A DNA stretch of 64,000 bases from Pseudomonadota bacterium (lineage in GTDB: Bacteria; Desulfobacterota; Binatia; Binatales; Binataceae): the NCBI GenBank assembly GCA_021324755.1, contig JAJPIL010000014.1, positions 124,001 through 188,000 on the forward strand, in the 5' to 3' direction. Made by a program: the position numbers and the translations under genes. This document shows, one piece after another, positions 26,985-34,974 of the stretch (position 1 is the stretch's first letter; each line of letters starts with the position of its first letter). The notes below the pieces were generated by a model. The model was given only the letters and a program-made list of their open reading frames with translations. It searched no databases and was not told the DNA's origin.

Positions 26985-27536
26985 GTGAGAGTCGAGGAAT
27001 TCGCCGAAATAAAGCATCACGTGCAGCATCGCTATCCAAGCGAACTTAGGTTTTGTCCGCTGTGTGCTGGGGCAATGGTGGAGAAGATGGTATTGCCGGA
27101 GCGGCGGACTCATCGCGTGTGTTCGCGATGCGGCTATATTGCTTTTTTGAGCCCCAAGCTCGTAGCCGGCTGCCTGGTAGTCGCCCAGGGCAAAGCTTTG
27201 CTGCTGCGCCGCGGTAACGAGCCTCAACGCCAACGCTGGACCTTTCCGGGAGGGTACGTCGATCTGGGCGAAAGCCCGATCGAGGCAGCCGCGCGTGAGA
27301 CGTTCGAGGAAGTGGGTATGCGCGTGCGGGTGGAACGCTTATTAGGGCTTTACTGGAGCGAACCGAATCCCTCAACCGTCGTGGCGGTTTATCTAGCCGC
27401 TCCAGGTATAGAACCTCCCACTACTTCGGACGAGGCGCTCGAAGTTAAATACTTCGAGCCTGCGGCGATTCCTTGGGACGAAATCGCCTTCCCCACGACG
27501 CTCAAAGCCTTGCGCGATTGGGTAGCGTCGCTCTGA
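26985..27536 (+). CDS. NUDIX hydrolase with N-terminal zinc ribbon
   Basis: 183 residues. A zinc ribbon (CPLC near residue 24 and CSRC near 45) precedes a NUDIX domain with an intact Nudix box, GGYVDLGESPIEAAARETFEEVG, spanning about residues 88-110. The plan recalls NADH pyrophosphatase (NudC) and ADP-ribose pyrophosphatase relatives, but the substrate is uncertain. GTG 26985 has GAGG eight bases upstream. An 18-codon ORF (26932-26988) ends on the same bases as this start (GTGA overlap) and might couple translation. Confidence 0.9.
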   Translation: MRVEEFAEIKHHVQHRYPSELRFCPLCAGAMVEKMVLPERRTHRVCSRCGYIAFLSPKLVAGCLVVAQGKALLLRRGNEPQRQRWTFPGGYVDLGESPIEAAARETFEEVGMRVRVERLLGLYWSEPNPSTVVAVYLAAPGIEPPTTSDEALEVKYFEPAAIPWDEIAFPTTLKALRDWVASL

Positions 27537-27599
27537 CGACTACGCGAATTGAAGCGGCAGGCTCGTTTTAGATAGCTTTCGAGTAACTTATCGTCGCCT

Positions 27600-27953
27600 C
27601 TAGGCTTTTGCGTCCTCGAGAGCGACCCAGAGCTTTCCCTCCGTTTCGCGGATCGGGTACTTGCGAAGTGGGGCCACGGTGTGTTTGAGGTCGTCGGGAT
27701 AAACGTTTTTGGGGTAGTAGTTCTCGCCGCTCTCCAGGTCGTAAAGGTAATGATGCCACGGACACTCGAGCCGCCCCTCTACTATCGTCCCTTCATCCAG
27801 TGGCCCAGCCATATGGGGACAGGCGGCATCGAAAGCGTAGTATCGACCTCGATAGCGCACGACGACAATTCTTTTGTCTCCCACCGAGAACCCTTTAACA
27901 CCGTCTGCAGCAAGTTCGCTACTGTCTGCGATCGTGACCCAACGCCGCTCCAC
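27600..27953 (-). CDS. Rieske-type [2Fe-2S] ferredoxin
   Basis: 117 residues, a single soluble Rieske domain. Cluster ligands are CPHMAG near residue 45 and CPWHHYLYDL near 64, in the ordinary CxH...CxxH pattern. It resembles NirD-like and dioxygenase-system ferredoxins. Last gene of a likely three-gene transcript after the Fur/PerR regulator and DpsL; a strong stem-loop at 27973-28004 separates it from dpsL. Possibly an electron donor for the iron or peroxide handling of DpsL; this is inference. Confidence 0.93.
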   Translation of the reverse strand: MERRWVTIADSSELAADGVKGFSVGDKRIVVVRYRGRYYAFDAACPHMAGPLDEGTIVEGRLECPWHHYLYDLESGENYYPKNVYPDDLKHTVAPLRKYPIRETEGKLWVALEDAKA

Positions 27954-27972
27954 TATTCCTCCCGTTTTTCTG

Positions 27973-28004
27973 GGCAGGAGAAAGAGCTTTGCTCTCCTCC
28001 TGCC
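27973..28004. terminator. Strong stem-loop between dpsL and the Rieske gene
   Basis: GGCAGGAG pairs with CTCCTGCC, and inside it AGAGC pairs with GCTCT around a TTT loop. No U-run follows in the minus direction, so it may be a partial terminator or an mRNA-stabilising structure that sets the ratio of DpsL to Rieske protein. Confidence 0.5.
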
Positions 28005-28047
28005 GCACTAAAGCTAGACTATCGAGATTGGTTAATTCGAAGTGGTC

Positions 28048-28620
28048 TCAGACGCCCGGTTTCGGAACTACCAAGAAACGAGAAACGTAGGGCGATTCTC
28101 CTGGTGCTCCGCGCCGGAAGTGGCCGGAAGGTCCTTCGCCCAGGAACTCCGAGCACCATGCTTCGTGCTCGATTTCCTCGTTCATGATCGCTGCCGAGAG
28201 CTCGTAGGTGCGCGGGTCTTTACCCGCGGTCAACGCGCAGATGTCAGCATAAACGCGGATTGCGCACCGCTCGGCCTCGATCAGCACCTGGAGCAACGCC
28301 TTTACGTCGCGCGGGTTAGAGGGCAAGTAAGCGTCAGGACAGGCAGCGTCCTTGCAAAAGTCCTTGATATCGCGATGTAGCTCTCCGCCGAGCTCATAGA
28401 TGCGGGGAACCAGAGCCTCGAAGTGGTTGCGGTCTTCGATGCGCATGTCCTCGATTATTTCCTTGATTCCCTCGCCGTCAAAACCGATCGCGTTAGCGCG
28501 CAGAATCGTGTAGTAGTAATAAGTCGTGAATTCGGCTCCCGCGGCTCGAACCAGTTTCTTTACCAACTCGTCGACGTTTATACCGGCTTTTTCAACTACC
28601 TCTCTTGCAACCTTTCCCAT
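28048..28620 (-). CDS. dpsL: DpsL-type (thioferritin) ferritin-like protein
   Basis: Ferritin-fold protein that oxidises and stores iron using peroxide. 190 residues. Di-iron ligands sit in helices: EFTTYYYYTILR near residue 30, EDRNHFEALVPR near 67, EAERCAIRVYADIC near 116, and EEIEHEAWCSEF near 149. Paired Cys next to the metal helices (ERCAIRVYADIC and HEAWC) are the mark of DpsL/thioferritins known from Sulfolobus, Pyrococcus and some bacteria. GAGGAGGGAAG precedes ATG 28620. It follows the Fur/PerR gene by 114 bases and probably shares its Fur-box promoter. Confidence 0.88.
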   Translation of the reverse strand: MGKVAREVVEKAGINVDELVKKLVRAAGAEFTTYYYYTILRANAIGFDGEGIKEIIEDMRIEDRNHFEALVPRIYELGGELHRDIKDFCKDAACPDAYLPSNPRDVKALLQVLIEAERCAIRVYADICALTAGKDPRTYELSAAIMNEEIEHEAWCSEFLGEGPSGHFRRGAPGESPYVSRFLVVPKPGV

Positions 28621-28650
28621 TGTTCTTCCCTCCTCGATTTTTTATGTTGA

Positions 28651-28666
28651 AAAGCTCCCAAGCTTT
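28651..28666. repeat. Inverted repeat upstream of dpsL
   Basis: AAAGCT and AGCTTT flank CCCA, 30 bases before dpsL. In the minus direction TTTTC follows, so it could be a weak attenuator between the regulator gene and dpsL, or an operator. Confidence 0.35.
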
Positions 28667-28734
28667 CGCCGTATTTGACTGCCTTTGCGCCCTTAAAGGC
28701 GACTTATCCTTTACCCTCCCCGTTTAACGTTGAT

Positions 28735-29283
28735 TTACGTGGCCTGTACGCTTAAGCAGGCCGCCTCGCTTTTGGTCTTAGGCCGAGAGTTGCGCCTATT
28801 CGACGTCTTTTGTGACTTCGAACGGCATTTGGCGCACAACGCGTAGACCTCAAGCGACCCGCCAAGCACGGCGAACTCTCCTAGGTTCGGTATGCTTTTC
28901 AACAGCCGGTCGGCCTCGGGTATTTCGACATCCCGCACGCATCTACAGCCGACGCACACCACATGGTGGTGCGGCTCGACATGGCCGTCATAGCGAGCGG
29001 TGTCGTGAAGCGGCGTCACTTTGCGCGCCTCCCCTACCCGACAAAACTGCTCGAGGATCCGGTGCACGGTAGCAAGCGAGATGTGCTTTTGATGCCTGCG
29101 CACTCGGACGAAAACCTCCTCGGCGCTGGGATGGTTTTCGCACGTGAGAAGCGCCTTGATGACGCCGAGGCGTTGCGGAGTAACCGACATACCACGCTCG
29201 CGACATCGTTGAGCGAACGCCTTGAGGCGCTGGGTGACATAACTTGACCGCCACTGCGAGTCTAGTAGCTTTGCCGTCCCCAT
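28735..29283 (-). CDS. Fur/PerR family regulator, autoregulated
   Basis: A second Fur-family repressor, closer to PerR-type sensors. From ATG 29283 it has 182 residues: winged helix with SVTPQRLGVIKALL and HISLATVHRILEQF, metal segment HVEPHHHVVCVGCRCV, and a C-terminal CAKC pair, then a basic tail of about 30 residues. The frame extends to TTG 29370, but that codon lies about three bases from the predicted transcription start, so ATG 29283 is preferred although it lacks a clear binding site. Next on the strand are dpsL and the Rieske gene, so it likely controls iron storage and peroxide defence. Confidence 0.88.
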   Translation of the reverse strand: MGTAKLLDSQWRSSYVTQRLKAFAQRCRERGMSVTPQRLGVIKALLTCENHPSAEEVFVRVRRHQKHISLATVHRILEQFCRVGEARKVTPLHDTARYDGHVEPHHHVVCVGCRCVRDVEIPEADRLLKSIPNLGEFAVLGGSLEVYALCAKCRSKSQKTSNRRNSRPKTKSEAACLSVQAT

Positions 29284-29371
29284 TACGGCGCCTGAGGAGG
29301 AACCATTCAGAAACCGCGCAGGTCCGTTTGTGGCTCCAGCCTTACACTCTCCTTTCGTCTTAAAAATCAAG

Positions 29372-29386
29372 TAGTAATTATTATCA
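29372..29386 (-). promoter_or_regulatory. Fur box
   Basis: The 15-base site reads TAGTAATTATTATCA on the plus strand. Against the 7-1-7 Fur/PerR consensus TGATAATNATTATCA it matches 12 of 14 defined bases, with one half perfect. It overlaps the -10 element of the promoter for the Fur/PerR gene, so binding would block RNA polymerase and give autorepression. Confidence 0.75.
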
Positions 29387-29408
29387 TGTAGTTTTCGCTA
29401 TCATACAA
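29380..29408 (-). promoter_or_regulatory. Sigma-70-like promoter of the fur/perR-dpsL operon
   Basis: On the minus strand a TTGTAT -35 is followed after 17 bases by a GATAAT -10. The -10 lies inside the Fur box. The start of transcription would fall near 29373. Confidence 0.6.
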
Positions 29409-29478
29409 GACCGCAAGGCGTCAATACGCGGACCCCGCTAGCGCGCAACGCAAAGCTCGATTTTGTTTGGGAAACGCC

Positions 29479-31164
29479 TTACAGAGGCTTTGGCTTCAGT
29501 ACTTGTTCTTCAAACCGTTTAGCGACAGTCTCGATACTGTCGGCTTGGTCGGGGGTCTTGTCGTCGCGTACGCGCAGGATTCTGGCAAAGCGCAGCGCGT
29601 ATCCACTGGAGTAGCGCGGGCTCCGTTGGATATCGCTGTATCCTACCTCTACGACCAGCTCTGGCCGAACGATCACAGTTTTCCCTTGCTGGTCGAGCTT
29701 CAAGGATAGAAGTCGTTCGGTAAGTTCGGCAAACTCCTGGTCAGTCGGCCCCTTAAAGGTTTTGCCGACCTGTTCGAAGCCGCTCGGTGAAGTAGCGCTG
29801 CGCGCGGCCAAGTGGTAATTGGAAAGCCATCCGCGCCGCCGCCCGTAACCCCAGTCGGCTGCCACTATCACGAGATCGAGCGTTTGTGCCCGCTTTATCT
29901 TGAGCCATTCCCCGCCGCGAGTCCCCGGCAGGTAGTGGCTGTCGAGCGCTTTAGCCATCACGCCTTCGTATCCCAAGGCGAGCGCTTTTTCGAAAAACGT
30001 CTCGCCTTCGGCGACCGAGCTGGGGACGATACGCGCGACCAACTGCAAACCGCTTTTTTCGGCAAGCTCAGCCAAAATCTCCCATCGCGACTGGTAAGTT
30101 AGGTCCACGGTCAACTCGCCGCGCCAGGCCAAGATATCGAACACGTAAAGAGCAAGCGGCATCTCGCGCGAAAGCCGTTCGATTTCGTGCGCGCGACGGA
30201 AGCGGCGCATGAGGTCCTGAAAAGCTCGCGGCCTTCCAAGCGTATCCAATGCGATGACTTCGCCGTCTAAAATGACGCCCTGCTCGGCCAGTCCGCCCAA
30301 GCTGGCGCGCACGCGCTCGACCAGATCGGGCAGGCTAGCGGTAACGTCGTTGAGCCGTCGAGAGAAGATTCTGACCTCGTTGTTGACGCAGTGAATTTGA
30401 ACCCGAGCGCCGTCGAGCTTGTGCTCTAGCGCCAACGGACGGTTCAGCGACGCGAACGCCTCTTCTATAGTCGCGGCGCTTTGGGCGAGCATCGGCCGCA
30501 GCGGTTGAAAAAAGCGGACCACTTTCGGCGCGGCTGCGTGAATTTCAAGCGTACCCTCGCGCGCCTTTGCCGCAAGTTGTCCAATTTCCCCCACCACCAA
30601 AAATACTCGCTGAACCGTTTCCAAGGGCTGGCGCGCAAGCTTGGCGATAGCTTCGAGCAGTAGCCCCTCGCCCATTCCATGGCGCATCTCGCCCACGACT
30701 ATTTTGGCGATGAGTTTTGCCTCTCGCTCGGTAGCTTGGGCCAGCAGCTTACGCAAAACCTCGAGCTTTCGTTGGCGGGCCGCGCGACCCTCGATAGCGG
30801 CAATTTCTTCGAAGCCCGCTTCGACGTCTGCGAGCGTAAGAGTCGGCTCGACTCGCGGCCGGCGCATGCGAAACAACATCTCAACCGCTTCGCCAAAATC
30901 GGCAGCGTCGGCAAAAAGCGATTCATCCACCTCGCTCTCGCCCGAAAGCTCCAGCGCCACTTGCCAGACCGCTCTTGCGCTCACTTTAAGCGCCGCGCTC
31001 TTGCCCCTGCTGACGGCATGGCCGGCCAGAAAGCGCGCTGCAATTTCGGCTTCCTTTGGCGAAAGTGCTCCAAGGAACTCGGCCACTCGGTCGACCATCA
31101 GCAGGCGGCTTGATGTCCCGGACAGCTCTTCGCACAATTCGGCAAGCTGATTGAACAAGGTCAT
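29479..31164 (-). CDS. ATP-dependent DNA ligase, archaeal LigI type
   Basis: 561 residues: helical N-terminal DNA-binding domain (about 1-215), adenylation domain with the AMP-accepting Lys in EHKLDGARVQIH near residue 248, GEVIALD, and GVMAKALDSHYLPGTRGGEWLKIKR (motif V region, core EGVMAKALDS and WLKIKR), and a C-terminal OB fold. This three-domain form is the replicative ligase of archaea and occurs in scattered bacteria beside NAD-dependent LigA, probably for repair. No Ku or LigD partner is nearby. A divergent-looking neighbour pair with the archaeal-like DpsL is notable, but the two genes are probably separate units. Confidence 0.94.
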   Translation of the reverse strand: MTLFNQLAELCEELSGTSSRLLMVDRVAEFLGALSPKEAEIAARFLAGHAVSRGKSAALKVSARAVWQVALELSGESEVDESLFADAADFGEAVEMLFRMRRPRVEPTLTLADVEAGFEEIAAIEGRAARQRKLEVLRKLLAQATEREAKLIAKIVVGEMRHGMGEGLLLEAIAKLARQPLETVQRVFLVVGEIGQLAAKAREGTLEIHAAAPKVVRFFQPLRPMLAQSAATIEEAFASLNRPLALEHKLDGARVQIHCVNNEVRIFSRRLNDVTASLPDLVERVRASLGGLAEQGVILDGEVIALDTLGRPRAFQDLMRRFRRAHEIERLSREMPLALYVFDILAWRGELTVDLTYQSRWEILAELAEKSGLQLVARIVPSSVAEGETFFEKALALGYEGVMAKALDSHYLPGTRGGEWLKIKRAQTLDLVIVAADWGYGRRRGWLSNYHLAARSATSPSGFEQVGKTFKGPTDQEFAELTERLLSLKLDQQGKTVIVRPELVVEVGYSDIQRSPRYSSGYALRFARILRVRDDKTPDQADSIETVAKRFEEQVLKPKPL

Positions 31165-31295
31165 GCTTCGATTTTAGCTCAGTCTGTCGATGACTTGCCC
31201 GAGCCCTGTTGAGCTCTAACCTGGGCTCCAAGACGTTCGGGACGGCAGTCGGCGGTGAGCGTTAGCGAACGAACGATGCGACAGTCGCTTTTTCA

Positions 31296-32612
31296 CTACG
31301 ATGCGGCCTGGCTCTGCGCATCAGTAGCAACAGCAGGCAAGCTCAGTGCGGTCTGCGTCGGCTTGCGCCAACGCATTATCAGCTCTCCAGAGAAAACGTA
31401 GGTTGCATCTTCGTAAATGAAGCGGTTACGACTGAGTATTTGGCTTAGACTTTCGCGTGTGTAATGGGTAATGTGCTCGTCCCGGTATCCGCCCGGGATG
31501 ACGAACCCGTAGATCGGCTCTACAATTCGCCAGGTCCAAGTTGCATAATCGGGCGTTCCTATTATGAGTGTGCCCCCTGGGCGCAACACGCGCCACATCT
31601 CGGTGAAAAGGCTTTCGGCAAATGGGATGTGCTCGATGACCTGCGAACTTATTACGCAATCAAAAGTCTCGTCTTTGAAAGGCAGGGCGAAGGCGGAACC
31701 TCGCAACACGTTGACGCCCCGTCGCGAAAGGTAGCGGGTTTTGCCCGCGTCGATCTCGAGACCAATTGCATGATTAAGACTTTGAATGATCACGCTCGAC
31801 CCGCAGCCGATGTCGAGCGTGCGCCCTAAAGCGCGTGCCCAGCTGGTAATGACTCGGTGGCGGCGCCGTTGCCACCAGCGCTGCATCGGTATCCAGCTAT
31901 AAAACGCTCGTTCGTCGTAGTCCGCGGATGCAATCGAATTGCGAAGCCTCCATAACTTTAGCGCCGACCGGCCGAGGTCGAGTCCGAAACGGATGAGGCG
32001 TGCATGAGAGCGGCCCTGATCGCGCGGGAAATAGGTAAAAGGGATTTCGGCAATCGTAAAGCCGCGGCAGTAAGCCTTTATCAAAATTTCTTCCTGAACC
32101 TCGAAGTTGATGCCTTCGATGTCAAGGTTTTCGAACACCTGGCGATGGTAAAGCCGAAATCCGCTCGATAAATCCTTGACCGGCACAGCTAGAAATATAC
32201 GCAACGCGCTGTTCAAAGCCCGGCTTAAGACGCGCCTTAAGGTCGATGTATAGGCGACACCGCCTCGCACGTAACGCGAGGCGATGATGATGTCGGCCTG
32301 TCGCCGAGCACGCCACATTTTGGCGACGTAGCCTGGGTCATGGGACATATCTGCGTCTAGCGTGATGATGTATTCGCCTTTAGCTGCTGCCAGCCCCTCT
32401 CTTAGTGCAGCCCCGAAGCCCGTCCCCTGCTGCGCGATTACGCGCGCTCCGAACGCAGAGGCCACCTTGACGGTGTCGTCGTGCGACCCGCCGTCAACTA
32501 TCACCACTTCGAAGCTGAGGCCTTGATGGCGCAAAAGGTCATTAAGGCGCGGCAACAGCTGGCGCAAGTTTTCGCTCTCGTTTAAAACGGGCAAAACGAC
32601 CGATACGTCCAT
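31296..32612 (-). CDS. GT2 glycosyltransferase fused to a SAM methyltransferase
   Basis: 438 residues from ATG 32612 (an in-frame ATG at 32654 would add 14). Residues 1-220 are a dolichol-phosphate-mannose-synthase-like GT2 domain: VSVVLPVLNE, VIVDGGSHDDT, the metal-binding LDADMSHD near residue 88, and SSGFRLYHR. No C-terminal membrane helices follow. Residues 250-420 are a class I methyltransferase: motif I TLDIGCGSS near 266, DCVISSQVIEHI near 319, then LRPGGTLIIGTPD. The enzyme may glycosylate a polyprenyl phosphate and methylate the product, or act at two steps of a glycan pathway. No other glycan genes lie next to it. Confidence 0.9.
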   Translation of the reverse strand: MDVSVVLPVLNESENLRQLLPRLNDLLRHQGLSFEVVIVDGGSHDDTVKVASAFGARVIAQQGTGFGAALREGLAAAKGEYIITLDADMSHDPGYVAKMWRARRQADIIIASRYVRGGVAYTSTLRRVLSRALNSALRIFLAVPVKDLSSGFRLYHRQVFENLDIEGINFEVQEEILIKAYCRGFTIAEIPFTYFPRDQGRSHARLIRFGLDLGRSALKLWRLRNSIASADYDERAFYSWIPMQRWWQRRRHRVITSWARALGRTLDIGCGSSVIIQSLNHAIGLEIDAGKTRYLSRRGVNVLRGSAFALPFKDETFDCVISSQVIEHIPFAESLFTEMWRVLRPGGTLIIGTPDYATWTWRIVEPIYGFVIPGGYRDEHITHYTRESLSQILSRNRFIYEDATYVFSGELIMRWRKPTQTALSLPAVATDAQSQAAS

Positions 32613-33002
32613 ACTGTAAGTACACAGACTCGCAAGTCGCCAATCACAAAGCAAGTTTTGGCTTCTATCTTAAAGCGACTCGTTGCAAGACGGCGAGCCA
32701 ACGGCTCGAACACGTTTACGGTGAAGCTTTAAAAGAAAAATCTTTGGCGCGCTCTGGAAAAGCGAGATACTAATGCGCCTTGTTCAAGGAAGCGAGGGAC
32801 GCGCGGTGCGCTTGTCTTGCGACGCTTTTTCCAGGTGAATCACGCCGGCCGCGCATTCTACGGCGACCCTTGAGCCGCGTTAAATAATTAACCATTCGGC
32901 CGTTACGAACTTCTCGGACAACGTGATACAATATATCAGATGCCAGGGTGAACTTGGTCGGCTAGCTCGCCTTTGAGCGCGAAATCGGTGATTGGTCGCC
33001 AG
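32613..33002. other. Divergent gap with dacC promoter region
   Basis: About 390 bases between the divergent glycosyltransferase fusion and the carboxypeptidase gene. A likely promoter for the latter is at 32903-32932; no gene is seen in the rest. Confidence 0.4.
32903..32932 (+). promoter_or_regulatory. Possible promoter of the D,D-carboxypeptidase gene
   Basis: TTACGA, 18 bases, then TACAAT, placed 70 bases upstream of the start. The -10 is embedded in a short inverted repeat (TGATA-5-TATCA). Confidence 0.4.
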
Positions 33003-34301
33003 ATGAAGTACCGTGCGGTGTTGGTGTTGTGTGCGGTTGGGATAATAGCGGGAGCCTTGGTGTGCGAAGCTGCGAAGGTTGGTGGCGGACGTCGGCGACT
33101 AACCTCAACTCCAAGCGAATCCCAAATAAGTCTTTCGCAAGTTCGCGTTTTGGAAGGGAGGCCTGCGCCGTTTGTACTTGACGCGCGCTCGGCGGTGCTG
33201 GTCCCCTACAACTCGTCGGTCTATCTCTACGCTTACAATGAGCATCTTCGGATGCAGCCCGCGAGCTTGGCAAAGCTGATGACCTTTTACATCGCACTTA
33301 AATCGTTGCGCGAAGGCCGAATCACGCTCGACACGCCGGTTACGATTAGCGAGACCGCCTGGCGGCTTTCGATCAATCGCTCGGTCTCTAAAATGTTTCT
33401 TGAAGTTGGCCAGCGTGTTCCACTGAGGGATCTGCTCTACGGGCTGATGGTATCGTCGGGCAACGACGCGGCCTGGGCGATTGCTGAATATATCGGCGGT
33501 AGTGCGCAAGCGTTTGTGGCGATGATGAACGAAGAGAGCCGCAAACTGGGGCTCGATGAGACCCATTTTGAGAACCCGGATGGCTTACCAGCGCCTAACC
33601 AATACACTACCGCCGCCGACATGGCGAAGCTCGGGTCGATAATCGTAAGGCAGTTTCCAGAAGCGCTCACGTATACCTCGACCAAAGAGTTTACCTTTCA
33701 TGCGATTACCCAGCGGAACTGGAACACGTTGCTGTTCTACGACTCGCGCGTCGACGGACTTAAAACCGGCCACGTCGAGGAAGCAGGCTACCATTTGGTG
33801 GCCTCCGCGCACGAAGGTGACCTTTATCTGATCGCGGTCGTGATGGGCGCACCGAACGCCGAGAAGCGACGCTTGGAGACGGAAAAGCTGCTCGACTGGG
33901 GATTTCGAACCTTCGCTGCGGTAAACCCTGATTGGACGCGGGTCGTGGACGACAAGGTTACGGTGTACGAAGGAAAATACAGTTCCGTACCAATTGTGCC
34001 CGCGCTCAAACCTTTCGCCGTTGTGTACCGTGAAGAAGTCAAGACCGTGAAACTGCTCGGCCAGCTCGACGTTCCCTACCTTATCGCGCCCGTGGAGAAA
34101 GGCGTCAAAGTGGGAACTCTGACTTTCATGCGTGGCGACCAGGTGCTCAACGAAATACCCCTCGTCACGCAACGGGCGGTCCCTCAGGCCGGCTTTCTGG
34201 GCAGAATGCTCGACCGGATAAAGCTAGTGTTTGTGTCTGCATTCTACGGAATCGGGGCGTTGATTCATCGATTGATTCGCACAGCTTTATCCGCGCTCTG
34301 A
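33003..34301 (+). CDS. dacC: D-alanyl-D-alanine carboxypeptidase, S11 family
   Basis: Penicillin-binding protein that trims the terminal D-Ala of peptidoglycan stem peptides in the periplasm. Signal peptide at the start (YRAVLVLCAVGIIAGALV), then the catalytic motifs SLAK (PASLAKLMTFY), SGN (VSSGNDAAWAI) and KTG (GLKTGHVEEAGYH). The C-terminal beta-sandwich domain ends in an amphipathic helix (LIHRLIRTALSAL) that would peg the enzyme to the membrane, as in DacA/DacC. ATG 33003 is used; TTG 32973 would put extra residues before the signal peptide. Confidence 0.93.
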   Translation: MKYRAVLVLCAVGIIAGALVCEAAKVGGGRRRLTSTPSESQISLSQVRVLEGRPAPFVLDARSAVLVPYNSSVYLYAYNEHLRMQPASLAKLMTFYIALKSLREGRITLDTPVTISETAWRLSINRSVSKMFLEVGQRVPLRDLLYGLMVSSGNDAAWAIAEYIGGSAQAFVAMMNEESRKLGLDETHFENPDGLPAPNQYTTAADMAKLGSIIVRQFPEALTYTSTKEFTFHAITQRNWNTLLFYDSRVDGLKTGHVEEAGYHLVASAHEGDLYLIAVVMGAPNAEKRRLETEKLLDWGFRTFAAVNPDWTRVVDDKVTVYEGKYSSVPIVPALKPFAVVYREEVKTVKLLGQLDVPYLIAPVEKGVKVGTLTFMRGDQVLNEIPLVTQRAVPQAGFLGRMLDRIKLVFVSAFYGIGALIHRLIRTALSAL

Positions 34302-34467
34302 GGCCACCCAAAATCGAATTTTTGAGCGATTCCGAGAACTGGCCGTTCCTTACGCCCTGTATTTTCGCGGTATCGATACGCCACGGTGTCCTAGCTTTCA
34401 CACCGGTCGGTGTCAGGCAGTGAGTAATGGACTAGACTAGCCAGCCAGGGGTTGCCGAGATGCAAAG

Positions 34468-34701
34468 CTACTTTTCGATCACGACGCGCCAGAAGCCGTT
34501 TTCAGGCGCGATTTCTAAAATCGAATGACCTTCGGCTTCGGCAGCGCGTGGAAGGTCGCGAATCGAGCGAGGATCGTCGAGAAGCAACTCCAACAGTTCG
34601 CCGCGACCCATCAGCTCAAGTTGCGCCTTCGACCGCGCCCAGTTAATCGGGCATTTGTCGCCTCTGAGGTCCAGGCGGATGATTTGGCGGGCTTCTTCCA
34701 T
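34468..34701 (-). CDS. TusA/SirA-like sulfur-carrier protein
   Basis: 77 residues. The conserved sulfur-carrying Cys is in LRGDKCPINWARSKAQLE; in classical TusA the segment is CPxP, here CPI, so it is a divergent member of the family. The remaining beta-alpha-beta-alpha-beta-beta plan fits (LLELLLDDPRSIRDLPRAAEAEG). Could serve tRNA thiolation or other persulfide transfer. It stands convergent with dacC; a 79-codon ORF (34704-34943) ends just before its start. Confidence 0.85.
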   Translation of the reverse strand: MEEARQIIRLDLRGDKCPINWARSKAQLELMGRGELLELLLDDPRSIRDLPRAAEAEGHSILEIAPENGFWRVVIEK

Positions 34702-34974
34702 AATCAAGTGTTAGTATACACGATAAGAGCCGCAATTGGGACTTCGTTGCAACCGAGTCGATACAATAGCCGTAAGGCACGACGAAGTATCTCGCCGCGA
34801 GCATTTACGCGGCTTCGATGCGGAAGGCGCGGCGAAGCGTTGTTCTTCGTGAGCTGGGCTAGACGGTGAGAGTTTTCTCTCGGCAGGCGTAGCGCCCGAC
34901 CGGCGTAAAGATAGTGAACTTCTAGACTTAGTTGGACGCTCATAATCTTGCACGTTTTTTTAAGTGTTAATGTT

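Noticed and set aside
26932-26988. 18-codon frame ending on the NUDIX start (GTGA overlap)
   Set aside because: The overlap suggests coupling, but the frame has no binding site of its own, and GAGG before GTG 26985 is enough for the NUDIX gene.
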